A stretch of DNA of 64,000 bases from Himantopus leucocephalus (lineage: Eukaryota; Chordata; Aves; Charadriiformes; Recurvirostridae): assembly GCA_003993805.1 (NCBI GenBank), contig RSEF01000002.1, positions 73,790,731-73,854,730 on the forward strand. Direction: 5' to 3'. Both the position numbers and the translations under genes were made by a program. Below the pieces are notes generated by a model. It searched no databases, was not told where the DNA came from, and saw only the letters and a program-made list of their open reading frames with translations. This document shows, in pieces, positions 24,401 through 36,180 of this stretch. Positions within the stretch are counted from its first letter, which is position 1, and each line of letters starts with the position of its first letter.

Positions 24401-25251
24401 CTAAATTCTGGGAGAAATACATTTTAATTCAGAGAGTGGTCCTAATTAGAGGAGAAAATTCTGAAGAAAACCTCCCTGCCAATGTTGTTGTGGATTCAAA
24501 AATACTAGGCAAGCACAAGAAATCCCCGAAATGTTTGTGAACAGTATTTCTAGGTTGAAGAGAAGGTACGTCTACATGTTATGTTATATGTCTGTAATGT
24601 TATGTTGTGCCCATTACATCCTGTCTTTATCAGACTGGCAGTAATATTCTGACACAATGCAAGGGAAAAGAAGGGATAAAAACCTTTGATTTGAGAAGTA
24701 AAAAAGGGCAAGACTAACAGTACAGGTGTTGGCCTTGCAACACGACTGAGGGAATTTTCTCCAGCACTCGTGCTTGGGATGTCAGCTAAGTAATAAAAAA
24801 AGAGTTGAGAAACTGAGGAAAGTGTTTTGCAGAAAGGAGAGTCTATTTTGAGGATGCAGCAGAAATTATGTAAGGGAACAGCTTCAGTTCTCATTGTTGA
24901 TAACTAATATTGGTAATAATCTAGTGAGAATCTATGTGACTGCCTATTTCTGCCAACCCTGCTTTCCATCCAGGCTACAATACTGGCCAGTACTTTAATG
25001 GCACAATCTGGCCCAAGATGGGCATTGATTCAAAACAGTTGACTCGGTAATGAAATACATGGAAAGGGAAAAAGCAAAACAAAACTCCATGTGAAAGGAA
25101 AAAGATCCAAACAACTGATGGTCTTTCTGATCCCTGAATGGATGCCAGTTGTCCCGAGGCAGTGAAGTAGCCAACAGATAATTCCAAACTTTGAAAGGCA
25201 TCCATATCACCACTCGGTCAGGCAAGGGAAAAAGAAACAGCATATTAAAAA
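21403..25251. other. Noncoding sequence, no gene seen
   Basis: Unique A/T-rich sequence. A short (TGGA)n run lies near 23328. A 33-bp tandem duplication at 22574 is listed separately. Open frames up to 114 codons (24550-24894 minus) are not recognisable. Confidence 0.5.
22574..22639. repeat. Tandem duplication, 33 bp x 2
   Basis: Units 22574-22606 and 22607-22639 both run CCATGATTTAAGCTTTCATA then GAAYACTMGCTCT, with two differences. There is no gap between units, so it is probably real. Confidence 0.9.
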
Positions 25252-25351
25252 NNNNNNNNNNNNNNNNNNNNNNNNNNNNNNNNNNNNNNNNNNNNNNNNN
25301 NNNNNNNNNNNNNNNNNNNNNNNNNNNNNNNNNNNNNNNNNNNNNNNNNNN
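25252..25351. other. Assembly gap (100 N)
   Basis: Exactly 100 N residues of unknown true size, placed directly against a long A run. Confidence 0.99.

Positions 25352-25389
<38 letters not shown>
25352..25389 (+). repeat. Poly-A run (38 A) at gap edge
   Basis: Thirty-eight consecutive A residues follow the gap, and five A residues precede it. A homopolymer probably stopped the assembly here. It could be the tail of a retroposed sequence hidden in the gap, but no such sequence is visible on either side. Confidence 0.85.
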
Positions 25390-25395
<6 letters not shown>

Positions 25396-26684
25396 GGTAA
25401 AAAAAATATTCCCAGCTTTCTGTCAAAAGCCTTTATAAAAATGTCTCTTAAAATAAAATGGACCTCAGGATAGATTTCCATTCTGTCTGCCAAAACCATG
25501 TTTACCCACCAGGTCTTTTCCCTGCTCAGCCCAAGTTTACTGTCCCACAGCAATCCTCATGACTCAGGAGAGCCAACAATGATAACTAATGAAATTGCAC
25601 TTCGGTGAACTATGACAACGAGCATGTGGGGCATACTCCACAGAGGAATAAGTGGGAAATTCATACTTGGCCACTTGGTGTTTGTGTGCTTGTGGGGGAA
25701 AGAGGCGCAATCATCCACACTTGCAGAGGGAGCTTTCCAGATCAACTGGCTCCTTCACGATGAGAGCAGGACATGAGCCAGATATGTCACTCTCACTTTC
25801 TGCCTCTTTTATCTCTTGCCACAACTAGGGACTGGAGAGAGGAGATTGTTCTGGCTGGAAGCTGAGGGACACAGGTGGTACCAGCAGCTGCAAGCTCTTT
25901 AGCTCTCGTTGGCTCCTCTTATTAGAACATGCATTGTATGTTTAATACATTGCATCTCATTGTGTGGGAACAAGAATTGGAGGCTGGTGGTGCTGCACGA
26001 CAGTCTCTTGTATTGCTGGGGAGGGAAGGCAAGGTGGAGGCTGCTCCTAGTTAGAGATAATTAGAAGCTGGGGCTCCTGAAGAGAATTTGGTAACTCCAC
26101 AAGAAAACCAGCTGTCCTTGATTACAGTGATATATTAGTCACTCTAAGGTAGCTGTGCCAGTCAGCATTTTGAAAACAGCAAATAATGGAGTGATATTTC
26201 TGAGGTAGAAATACGTGGGGACGTGCATGGCTGCATGCATGGCTTAGCCCTGAAATGGGATGATTTGTGTGTGTCTTTGTTTGTTTGTTTATTTTTAATT
26301 TGCTGGCCATAAAGAACAAAGGATTTTGGGAGGTCCAGGCCAGGTATCTTCCTTTTATTTGCTTTTTACATGTAAGAATCACCACATTTTTGGTCTTGCT
26401 GAACTAACTCTGTGTGTGTTAATGCTGTTCACCTGTAACGCATATGGGGGGGTCTTCCAGGAATAGTATGATTTGATTTAGTTTAAGTTATCACATGCTC
26501 TGGTAATTAAGTAAAAGTTTATGAACAGCTATTGACACCTGTGGGAAACTGTATTTCGTGCTGCTTATTTCTGGAACCATTAACTGGAAAATACTGTTTA
26601 CATAGTTTCCTTATAACCTTCATTGTAAAATCTAGTGGGTCATGTTTTGTTACTTTCATCAAAGAAAGGTTTTAAAACAGGAAT
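25390..26684. other. Noncoding sequence, no gene seen
   Basis: No exon or clear repeat. A (GTTT)n run lies near 26277. The sequence around 26110-26190 has ordered A/T-rich motifs (GATTACAGTGATATATTAGT), but not enough to call an element. Confidence 0.5.
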
Positions 26685-27500
26685 ATGGGTAACTACAGGT
26701 CTAGTACTTTTACTTTGGAGTGTGTAAGTCTCTGGAATGTGTTTTTGGAGAAAAGAATAATGAAGTGTGGAAGCAAATGGAAAAAGGGAGAAAAACGCAC
26801 CACAGGTTTATTGATGTAGATGGTTATCACACTAAACTGATACTACTCTTTGGTAAGATTTTCTTAGACAAATGAAGTGCAGGAGATTTTTTTTCTGTCT
26901 GGAGTTTCATGAAGTGCTGATATCACACTGATGGAAAATGACTGAGGTATAAAGGGAGGATTTGATCAAGAACTCTGAGGTGGGGCAGAACAGGTAAAAG
27001 GGAATATGACAGTACTTTGTGCTGAAAGGATAGGTATTGCAGTTACAGGTTCCTGCAGGCTCAGTCTTAAGACAGGTTTTACTTAATACTTTTATGATTG
27101 ACCATGTCATAAAAAGCAGGAGAGTGCTAATGAAATTTGTTGAGGTTTTCCTAACACTGGGAAACCTTGTCAAGGCTGATGAAAAACAGCATATGTACTA
27201 GAGAGGCAGTATGGGAGTCTTAAGCAATGGAGAGAGAATGCTACACAAGAGATGCACAGTAGCACAAAGTGCTTGGTCATTCACTCAGGAGGCAACAACA
27301 ATTTCAGATGCTTTTTGTTAGAGCTTATCATCTAGAAACAACATAGAAGGGAAAGAATTGGGTGTATAATTAGTCAATGAAATTGATGGCTGAGACCCAT
27401 CGGGCTGATCCCGTGGAAAAGTCAAATGCAGTCCTAGGATGTATTGACAGCTGAATATAATCCAACATTCTCAGTAGAAAGTCCATACCTATGTCAAATA
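26685..27500 (+). mobile_element. Long decayed CR1 LINE relic (reverse-transcriptase part of ORF2)
   Basis: Successive phrases follow CR1 ORF2 in the right order over about 800 bp. GGTAACTACAGGTCTAGTAC corresponds to the 'NYRP(I/V)SLTS' region. CCACAGGTTTATTGATGTAG and CACACTAAACTGATACTACT correspond to 'QHGF...S..TNL'. AGACAAATGAAGTGCAGGAG corresponds to 'DKGNAVD'. Later come AATACTTTTATGATTGACCA ('FN.FI.D') and GCTAATGAAATTTGTTGAGG, the site of the catalytic F-A-D-D codons, here mutated. CCTAGGATGTATTGACAG corresponds to '(A)..LG(C/M)I.R'. Many stops and indels make it non-functional. Members are abundant in sauropsids. The poly-pyrimidine 3' end is absent. Confidence 0.8.
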
Positions 27501-30439
27501 TTTGAAAATCATTCTGATCTATAGAAACACGTTAAGCTTCACTGACAACAAGATGAAATAACATCCAAGTTTCTGAAATACTTGAAAAAGAGTACTCAAG
27601 CACCTGTCAAAATAATCACTGACAATTTATTTGGATCATTCTCCCGATAGTCAGGTTTTACCTATACTTTCGTTGTTCTGTTAAACCTAACTATAGTTTT
27701 AAGCACTTCTTCTTTTATCTTGCATAATCAGTATGAATTTTCTCCAAACTTCTTTCCCCCTCCCTCCCCAAGTTCTTTGTGTGTCTAACTGACAGCAATG
27801 GGAAACAGTTGGAGAGTTGTAGGGAGGCAAGGTATTCATAGAGACTAAGAACAAACTGGCATTTGATATCAAATGAAAATAAATTAGTCAAATACAGTCA
27901 AACTCTTGATGGGACTGGGAGAGTTTATGCAGTACCACAGTACTTCCCTGTCATGTAAGAAGCCCATGGGATGCATGTTGTCTTGTTTTAGTCTCCCCAC
28001 ACCTCCTACTCCCAATCAAACTGCTTCAGGGCTATACAGCTTATTTTATTTTTGAATGCAATGTGCAGTTGTGTAATTCACTGTGGCACAGTTAACAGTC
28101 CTGAGATCTAATGTATGTCTTTCTCTAGGAGATGTTGAGGAAACTACTTGAAAATGTACAGTTTACCTTAAACAGTCACCACTATGATCCAATCTCATTA
28201 TTATAGTACTTCTACTACATTGTGTTATTATCAGCAAGAAAAGTGTTTTTCTAGTTCACTGAACTCTGAAGTATACTAAAATATATCCTGTCAGGTTAGC
28301 GTACTTTAAGTCCAGTGCAAAAAACCCCTCCTGTATAAGTTACACACAGCTTCTTTGAACCGCTACTGGGGTTTGTTTGTGGGTTTTTTGTTTGTTTAGT
28401 ACTGTTACCATACTGACCTAGAAGACAAAAATGCTCATTTACTAACCAGTTTTTCCATTATCTCTGCTAGCCCTCGTCAAACGCGAGACTACAATAGAAA
28501 AAAAGAAAAGGAAGCATAAAGTACTTTAACTTCTTACCCAATGTCAGTGGATCATACAGTCTCTAGAACCAAGCTTTCCATGTGCATATTAACATTTCCT
28601 GAGACATTAAGTCAAGTAATTCTGAACACAGCTTGATTACTAGATGTAATCAAAGCCAGGCTTGCTGTTTTGGACCAGTTTTTTCCAGCCAGAGTAAGCA
28701 CTGTTATTACCAAGTCTTGCTTTTCCTGGTTTTCATCTCGTTTACAGACTAGAAAAACAGAAATGTCATAAGCAACTGACGGAAAACTAGGCTAAGTAGA
28801 AACTTGTCGTGGACTTGGCCTCGTTTCACTCACACCCTTTCCCAATATTGCAAATAGACTCCTGAGAGCAAGCATCAATGCCATGCAAATCTAATTGGAA
28901 AAGTAATAAACAGAAACCTACTTGGATGGTTTTCTTGTTGCTTATAACCCAGGAAGTCACCTAGAAATTGAATCCATTTCACTGAATCTGTTGACATGTT
29001 GAGAAATAGGAAATGAGGAAAAAATAAAAGTAAAACCATGCATTTTCTGACACCCCTGATATTCGTATTTCCTGTCATATACAGTAGTCATTGGAAAAAA
29101 ATCAGCTGGTATCTGTCTGCAACTTGTCTGCATTTCCCTGTGTCCTATTCCTGTGCTATTTTATTCCTATGGAAGATAAAAAAATTAGCAGCCTGTAGAT
29201 CAAGTAATTATAATCGTGAGGCCACAGGTTGATAGGGCCTATGGAGAAATGTCTACCTTTAAAAATGTAAGTATAATTACTACATTATGCCTTGGAATAA
29301 ATGGGAGAGAGGGGGAGCTGTGGACTTCTGTCATGGCTATTGAATCAAAATGAGGAGGAAAAGAAATATCACAAGTTAGGGCAGAAATTAAGCAAAAAGG
29401 GAGGTTTAAAATAACTCTGGGCCAGATCCTCCATCAGTTTTGGTTCGTTACCTACCTCCTTTAATATTACTGCCAGCATTTCTATTTTGTAGAGTTCTGT
29501 AAGATACACAAAGCTAACTGATGTCACATCTCCACGTCATTCCCGGGTAAGAAGTGTTATCTGTGCTGCTAGCGTAATAGTGCAGCGGCTTGCCCACAGA
29601 TACAAATAAGTCAGCATTGGGGTGAAAGCTTGTCTCCCCCCTCCATTACGCCACAGCTGGCTGGAGCCACTCGAGGTCTGAGCAAGAGGCTTAAGGGCCA
29701 ACTCTTTTACATTTGATCCCCAGAAGTCCAGTCTGTAAAGGTAAGATGGTTGGTTTTCTTTCCTTTGTAGATACACTTGTCCATCCTAATTTTGCTTATT
29801 TGTGTGAAGCCCTATTTCTTCTATTTTCTCTAGGAAGGGAATGAGGAAATATTACATGAAGTTGGTCTATTCGGAAACTACCACTTGTTTGTCTCCTCCT
29901 GGGGGTGACTTCCCTGAATTTGATGTGATCGCAAGAGGTGAGTGGGAGATTGAATTTTTCCCCATGTAAAATGCATATAGAGGTTTCCTTGCTACAGACG
30001 GTGCTGCAGTTATGAACTTACTAAAAGGCAGTTGACAACCTGTTGCCATATTTTCAGGCATTAAATGCACACGTTGGAAACCCACGCGCACACACCCCCC
30101 AAAGGTATCCTCACTTGAAAATTACTCCTCTGATACCTGCAGCCTGCTGAGAAGCAAGGAAGGTACCAAGGAAGCTGAAGCAGAGTGGGGAGAAGGGACT
30201 CAGTGGGGCAAGAGGAGGAAAGGGAAAACCTGAAATAAATGCCCTTTGACACAAGTACAACCTGACCTTCTCCTAAATCATGGCAGGAAGATGGTTAACC
30301 TGTGGGTTATATGTATAAAAATACCATAATTTGGGAAATACAGTGATGCTAGCTGCTGGAAGTAGGGAAGAGAATTTGCATGATGTCATCCTAGAAAAAT
30401 TTACTGCTGCTGTTAATTTCATTACTTCTCTTCCCTTTC
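27501..30439. other. Noncoding sequence, no gene seen
   Basis: A/T-rich unique sequence. GGGCCAGATCCTCCATCAG near 29419 is a short trace of the palindromic sauropsid repeat type. Near 28375 there is a (GTTT)n stretch. Possible splice-donor-like strings (AAAGGTAAGA at about 29736) have no exon partner I can recognise. Confidence 0.5.
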
Positions 30440-30572
30440 TTCTGTCTTGTTGGGTAACTTTAGACAAGGCATGTAACATGCCAAAGCTCTGTTTACTCAT
30501 TAGTGAAGTGGGTAAGTGGTTATAGTAATACTACCTACCTCAGAGGTTAAATGATTGAAGCTTAATTAATGC
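30440..30572 (+). mobile_element. MIR-type SINE, plus strand
   Basis: TTGTTGGGTAACTTTAGACA (family TGTGACCTTGGGCAA), CATGTAACATGCCAAAGCTC (family TTACTTAACCTCTCTGTGCC), TGTTTACTCATTAGTGAAGT (family AGTTTCCTCATCTGTAAAAT), ATAGTAATACTACCTACCTC and GAGGTTAAATGATTG (family TAGTACCTACCTCATAGGG...ATTAAATGA) appear in the correct order. The 5' tRNA-like head is missing or too diverged. Confidence 0.8.
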
Positions 30573-32254
30573 TTTCTTCTGCGATCTCTGTTGAAAGTTA
30601 CTACACAACTGCAACACTCCTACTGTATTATTACTGTATTATTGAATTTTATTATACCTTCCTAACCTTTACACTCTGTTGTCATCATGCTCTCTTAGTA
30701 TTTATTTTGCAAAAGCAACTTGAGAACTCTTTCAAAATGGGAAGGGGTGTGTATGTGTGATGTAGCAATAAAGAGGCAATAGCGTTATAGTAGAAACAAT
30801 CCCCCGCGGTGAATTCCAGTCAGGTACGGAGCCTTTCAAGGTGGGGTTTAAGTGGGATATGAGCAGTATGTAGCTCCTAGAGATGAGGAAGGATTTGTCC
30901 CACTGTGCTGCCTGTTTGTGCAAACACAAGACCACAAAGCGTGCCATAAACTAAAAGCTCAGCTCTGTCTTGGATGTAAATGCTCACAGGAAAGTTTGTT
31001 TGGATACTCCCAAAAAATCCCAAGTCATTGATGGTCCCAGTCAGTAGCTTGGGACCTGCACTCATTTTTGCCTATGGAATAGACAGCAGAGTGACACAGA
31101 AATCTATCAAGTATTTGGAGGAGAAAACAAGAATCATAGTAAGAGGCTGGACTCAGAGGGATGAAATTTTGGGCCAGCTTGAGTACAAGGGACAAAATAC
31201 TGGACGTTTCTTTTAAAATCTGAAAAAGAGAGAGAGCTTTACACCACATGAGGATTTTCTTTCCTGATGGGACTGGAGGCCTACCAGTGCTGGACCGGCT
31301 AAACCTGGGCTTGACCAAGCGTTTCACTGCCAGAAGCCCTGTTCCTAGCCGCTTCACACCCCTTTGCCTCCTCCGTTAAGGGAAAAGGCCGGTTACTCCG
31401 GCAGGTATGGGACCGCGGGCTGAGTGAGCTGAATGCCGGTGGACGCTAGACGGAGAGTTACCTGCTGCAACTGTGTTTGTGGAGAAAGGTGTCCACAAGC
31501 CTCACCCTCCCCCCTGCATCTGTGCTTGAGCAGAGCTGTGCTCTTGCCTGTCTGGCACCTATAGGACAGCAGACTGCAAGTCAGTGAAAGTTTGTGATCA
31601 GGAGGATCCACCACATAAAGTGAAATGCTCTTCTTGCTCTATTGGGATTAATAAAATTAAATAATTGCTTAAAACCAAGTGGGAAGGAACATTATTATTC
31701 TATTACCAGTATTAATATTTATGTATTACAGAAGGTAACTCCATCTTGGAAATTAGATAACTTGGATTGAACTGGAATAATTTTCTCTTTAATTTCAGAG
31801 TAAGTTTGGAAGAAATTAGGCCTCCAGATTTTGGACAGTGTTATGCCACTAGCAGGAGCAGGTGAAATCAAAACAAATCTGATGTTTCGTGTCTTTTTTC
31901 TGGATCTTTGATTTCTGGAATATTTTTTAAAATGCTTTCTGGCTACTGATGATGCATGAGTCAAAGAATACAGTATGATTTTTTTCAGTCCTTGAATGAA
32001 TTTGCATTGTGCTAGCATTGAGCAAACATCTTCCTTTGAACTGTGAATTTAGCAAATTTCAGAAGAAAGTAACTGAGAGGGAGTAAACAGAGCACCCTAC
32101 AGCGTCATTTTTCCCAGTCACTTCTCAGAATATAAATAAACTTAAAGATTTCCAGGAACTAGAAATGCATGGTTGCCATGTCTCTCTTTATATACCATAG
32201 CAAAAAAACCCTTACTCTTCTACAGTTAACCTGAATATTCAACCTTATGGTGAT
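30573..32254. other. Noncoding sequence; local CpG-bearing patch
   Basis: Mostly unique sequence. From about 31280 to 31470 G+C and CpG rise (GACCGGCTAAACC, CCTCCGTTAAG, GGCCGGTTACTCCGG, GACCGCGGGCTG). This is a possible weak island or regulatory patch without recognised coding content. The minus-strand frame at 31025-31357 (110 codons) matches nothing I know. Confidence 0.45.
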
Positions 32255-32420
32255 TATTTCATGATTAAGGCACTGATCTGAGACATGGGAGATCTATGTC
32301 AAATTTCTGGCCCTGCCACAGACTTCCTGTGTGACCTGGGGCAAACCAATTAATATTTCTGTGATTTCATTCCCTGACTGTGAAATGGAGATGGTACTGC
32401 CTTTGCCTGTCTACAGGGGT
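32255..32420 (+). mobile_element. MIR-type SINE, plus strand
   Basis: The order of family phrases is clear: GGCACTGATCTGAGACATG (tRNA-like head), TCTGGCCCTGCCACAGACTT (family CGGCTCTGCCACTTAC), CTGTGTGACCTGGGGCAAAC (family GTGTGACCTTGGGCAAG), TTAATATTTCTGTGATTTCA, TGACTGTGAAATGGAGATGG (family ATCTGTAAAATGGGGATAA) and TACTGCCTTTGCCTGTCTAC. It is nearly complete and moderately diverged, and lies about 110 bp upstream of a younger CR1 end. Confidence 0.88.
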
Positions 32421-32532
32421 ACATTGCCAAGTACGTTTTTTCAGCAGCAAGGTAAAATTTTGGAAGGCAAATTACTCCCTCCTTCCTGCTCTTCATCTTC
32501 CAGCTCCTTATCTGTGTTAGTACAAGTGTTTG

Positions 32533-32600
32533 CAGGATCAAGCAGGGGGTTGGACTAGATGATCTCCGAAGGTCCCTTCCAACCCCTACCATTCTGTGAT
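32533..32600 (+). mobile_element. CR1 LINE 3' end, avian type, near consensus
   Basis: From GGATCAAGCAGGGGGTTGGA through CTAGATGATCTCCGAAGGTC and CCTTCCAACCCCTACC to ATTCTGTGAT, this is the characteristic 3' UTR end of avian CR1, including the terminal octamer-type unit. It is only about 68 bp long, the usual extreme 5' truncation of CR1 insertions. Its similarity to the family consensus suggests it is younger than the other relics here. It is the strongest single indicator that the host is a bird or close relative. Confidence 0.92.
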
Positions 32601-32625
32601 GGGGGGGTAGGGGGGAAGGTAGGGG
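32601..32625 (+). other. G-rich run abutting CR1 end, quadruplex-type
   Basis: Runs of 7, 6, 2 and 4 G residues with 2-base spacers (GGGGGGGTAGGGGGGAAGG then TAGGGG) directly follow the CR1 terminus. The long first run lets the usual four-run pattern be met. Confidence 0.55.
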
Positions 32626-35433
32626 CATTTAACCTGGATTAGATTGCTAAATTGATGGATACTCAACTGAGGGGATAGTGCTGGGTGGGGTCCTGGTGTG
32701 GAGGAAGAAAGCTTCAGCTCAGCATCTTTACTGAGAAAAAGCTGAACAGAATGGTACCCCATCTTCTAGTTGCACATGAGCCCCACCAGCACAGTTGTTG
32801 TTATTTACATCACAGTAGCTAGACAGCCAAATTGATATTGGACTCAAATTGTGATAGACTCTAGAAATGCAAGCATTTGTTAAATGACTATTGTCCTGAA
32901 TTGCTACTGTAGAATTAGATATGTTGAACAAAGAAAATATCTCTGTTTTCCAATTAGGACAGTGAATACAGGCTAATGAAGTAATTTGTTGACAGTCAAA
33001 ACTGCAGCAGCACTAAGAACTGAGATGAGTTCCCTGAAATCCCTGCCTAGTGTTTTTCTCATAGGACTCCCTTTCCTCCTCACCAAATTGCGAGGTGCAC
33101 ATACTTTAAATGGATTCAATACTGTGGAGTTAATGGGTGTGTCTACCAGGGAAATATTGATCTCCAGGGATTCCATTTTGGACAGGGCTTCATAGTATCC
33201 CATAAATGCAAATAGTAATGATACTAGTCCAAGTATATGAGGTTGTAAGTCAGAGGCAATAAATCTTCCCTGACCGACCTATAAAACAGAAGCATTCCCA
33301 TTCTGCAGGCCAATGCTGCAGCTCCCAAAAGAGGGCAATAGCCGGAGGTGGCTTTATCAGGGTGGAAGTTCATGGGTTAAGCAGTCAACAGCATCCCCCA
33401 CCCAAGGGTCCTGCTCTCCAAACCACGTGCCTCCCTCTTGCTGCACTGCTCGAGGAAGTTTCAGGGTTTCTGCAGTGGCAGAGGGGCCGCAGCTTCCCGT
33501 GGGCTCCCCTTGGTGCCTCTGTGCATTGGTCCAGGCAGCAGTTGTATGGCCTTGTAGGGGCGCCGAGACCTGCCCTTCTCCCCTCCAAGTGTGGCCATAC
33601 CACTTCTAAGGCGGGTTGGTAGAGTCCTCTGGGGCCAAGCAGCTGGCCAGCCGAGGAGTGGGCGACGGGCACCCTGTCTCAGGCATGTACGTGAAATTAA
33701 TAGCTTTGCTTGTTGCCACCTGCAACTGAAGAAATAGCTTTGTCAGTTGATACCCGACACACTTAGAGAGCGAGTGCATGGCACCTTCTCCTCTGGCGCA
33801 GCACTAGAACCTATTTGCAGCATTACTAGTATCTGTGTACGGTTGTTTGCTGTCTGCTGGGGCCATCATCTTGCTTTAATTTAAGACACTAATGATATTA
33901 GTGTCTTATAAGTATTATAAGTATTATAAGATAGTTTGATGGTGGTGTAATTTCTTTTGATGTTTGTTGTTACTGGATATATCAGCTGGTTTTGATACCA
34001 TAAAACGCAACGTTTCATGTCCTCCCAGGGAGCGGAAAGGGGAAGAAATAGGGTGGTAGCAGGGAGGCAGGCAGAGTGGAAGGGGAGACAAGGAAAGGGA
34101 AGTCATTCAGCACTCGCCTGATCTGCTATTTGGAGTGAATGGTAATTTCTTAGTACAGAAAAGCTGGCAGCAGTGCTTTTGCTATCAGGGTTTTTACCGT
34201 GCTTCTCTGCTTATCTCTCAGCATGACCACTGAAATCTGTGAGATCACACTACGAGCCGTGGTATCCTGTCAGGTTTGAAATTATTTCCGACAGGCTACA
34301 AAAACAATTGGGCCCTCACTTTGGCTGCTTTTACACTAGTTGAAGTCTAATTTATAAGATGGATCATTCGCTTCACTGGTTCTGTCCTTGATACTTTTCA
34401 AGCTATGGCTGGTGTTGGTGACTTTTGCTTTGTGATTCTTGCATCTTGTGTGGGATTTTTTTGTTGTTTGTTTGTTTTTCCAGCTCATATCCCTATTTGA
34501 TAGGCACAGCTTCTTTATCCAAATGCATTATTTCTATGCAAGTAGCTAGTTCATTGTTTATATCAGCTTTGACCTTCACAACACATCACAGCCTGCCTCA
34601 GCTGAGATTTATTTAATACTCTCTAGAAAGCTCTTGAGTTAAATTTTAATAGTATTTTTTCTACCTTTGTGCATCAAATAGGAGAAAGCTTATTTTCCCT
34701 TCAGACCAATGTACAATTAATACTAGGGACAGTTAAAGGATTAGACAGTAGTCATTTAAATCTACAGTATTGCTGAGCCCTGTTAGACCTGTCTAGTTTT
34801 AAGCCCAGTCTTGGTTATGTAAAATTGGGTATTCAATTGAAATCATACTTCATTTCTAGCGAAATACATAGTGAGACTGGGCTTAAATAAACTAACTGGG
34901 GTACTCTGTTCCCACCAAATGCCTTTGAAAATCTGACCTCTGACTGTGGGATGGGGTGTAAGAATTAGATATTCTTTGTGTCCTTCTACCTCTAGCATAG
35001 AAGACAATGATGCTTTTAGTAAAATATGAGAAGTTAAAACTTGCACCCCGTTCATGTTCCTTTGTGAATTGAAAATGGGTTGTATTTTTATGACAACTGA
35101 AATATACCTGTACTTGAAAAATGTTCTCACTGCAGTGTGCAATATTGTTTTCCTGGTGATATTATGAACACTTGGCACGTCAGATAGTTGGGGATTGTCA
35201 CCTGTGTAGGTAAAACAACTTTGTTGACATTAACATTCCATCCTCTTCGTACCTTTATTCCTCTCCTTTCTAAAAATCCAGGGGCCCATCCAAAATCCAC
35301 AGGGTTGACTTCTTCATACTTTACACCTTTCAAATTTTGTGCAGTCATGGCATCATGTTGGCTTCTGATCCCGCAACACTGAACCCCAGATTTAAATGAA
35401 ACATCCCAGCAGCTTTCATGCAGCTCATGAAAG
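32626..35433. other. Noncoding sequence, no gene seen; CpG-richer patch at 33.3-33.7 kb
   Basis: Around 33310-33690 the sequence is G+C rich with scattered CpGs, and overlapping open frames (95-98 codons) run on both strands. Such mirrored frames are expected of G+C-rich DNA and none resembles a protein I know. The rest is A/T-rich. A perfect hairpin at 33882 is listed separately. Near 34460 there is a (GTTT)n run. Confidence 0.5.
33882..33908. repeat. Perfect 12-bp-arm inverted repeat, followed by short tandem repeat
   Basis: TAAGACACTAAT, a 3-base spacer GAT, then ATTAGTGTCTTA. The right arm runs straight into repeats of about 9 bp built on TATTATAAG (to about 33932). The arms are perfect. 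It could be a recent hairpin-mediated copy event, a protein site or a fragment of a palindromic DNA transposon. No gene lies beside it. Confidence 0.9.
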
Positions 35434-35720
35434 TATGTGGAAAGCTCAGTGGAAAGAGCACTGTGGTCAAACTCAGAAGATGGAGGTTTCATCCCTCTTC
35501 CTGTGTTTGCTTTGTGGTTTTCCGGGACATAGGGTTCAGCTTCACAAAGTGCCTTGTTATGTTTGATGGATTACTGCTATAGCCCGGTTCTGTTCTAGAG
35601 TTTCTGTTTCCCCATCCATAAAACAAGGGCTATGTTATGTAGCATTTTAATAAAATGCATGGACAATTTCTGGATGAAAAGCATCACGTAACATGTAGCT
35701 ATTATTAAATGCTGGCCAGA
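35434..35720 (+). mobile_element. MIR-like tRNA-derived SINE, plus strand, with extra internal sequence
   Basis: A tRNA-like head is visible: AGCTCAGTGGAAAGAGCACT (A-box region) and GGAGGTTTCATCCC (B-box-like). After about 90 bp comes the MIR-like phrase GAGTTTCTGTTTCCCCATCC then ATAAAACAAGGGCTATGTTA, and a tail AACATGTAGCTATTATTAAA (family ACATAGTAGG..CTCAATAAA). The stretch between head and core is longer than in standard MIR, so this is either an insertion-bearing MIR or another related CORE-type SINE. Confidence 0.65.
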
Positions 35721-35929
35721 TCACTGTGTACTTTTAAAGTGCACTTGGCCTGGCTCTAAAATCAATGAGAAGACACAGGAGCTTGAATTTATTCTGTGCT
35801 AAAGAACTTTTCTGTAACATGGCCATAGTTTTTAGTGCTTAAAGGGAGGAAACCCAAAGCATAAAAGATGCCATGAAGATGCTGTTGTTCATTGTTTTTG
35901 CAAATACGATACAGATACGCCATGCCGAG

Positions 35930-36180
35930 ACCATTCCTCTCAATGGCAAAATTGTTCAGCACGAGGGAAGTGAATTTTTTGTTTCCAGACTTCTCTGTCT
36001 ATGATCTCTCTGACTGCTTCCAAGGTGACAGACGACTGGGTGGCAGAATGTATGATGGATAGCTTGATTATTTTAACAATTAAATATGTAATGAAGAGCT
36101 GGAAAGGTTCCATGTAAGTCTCATTTTCACCCTGGTTAAATATGGTGTGCATAATTAATTTTCAAATATGAAAGGGCTCC
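35930..36180. promoter_or_regulatory. Candidate conserved noncoding element
   Basis: Undecayed-looking unique sequence with A/T cores: GCTTGATTATTTTAACAATT, AAATATGTAATGAAGAGC, and TGTGCATAATTAATTTTCAA, plus CCAAGGTGACAGACGACTGG. There is no repeat similarity. A minus-strand open frame (35940-36152, 70 codons) overlaps but is not recognisable. Enhancer-like by composition; conservation cannot be judged from this sequence alone. Confidence 0.35.

Noticed and set aside
24995..25553. Minus-strand open frames of 102-143 codons around 25.2-25.5 kb
   Set aside because: They run through the 100-N gap and the poly-A run; the length is an artefact of Ns and poly-Phe/Lys codons.
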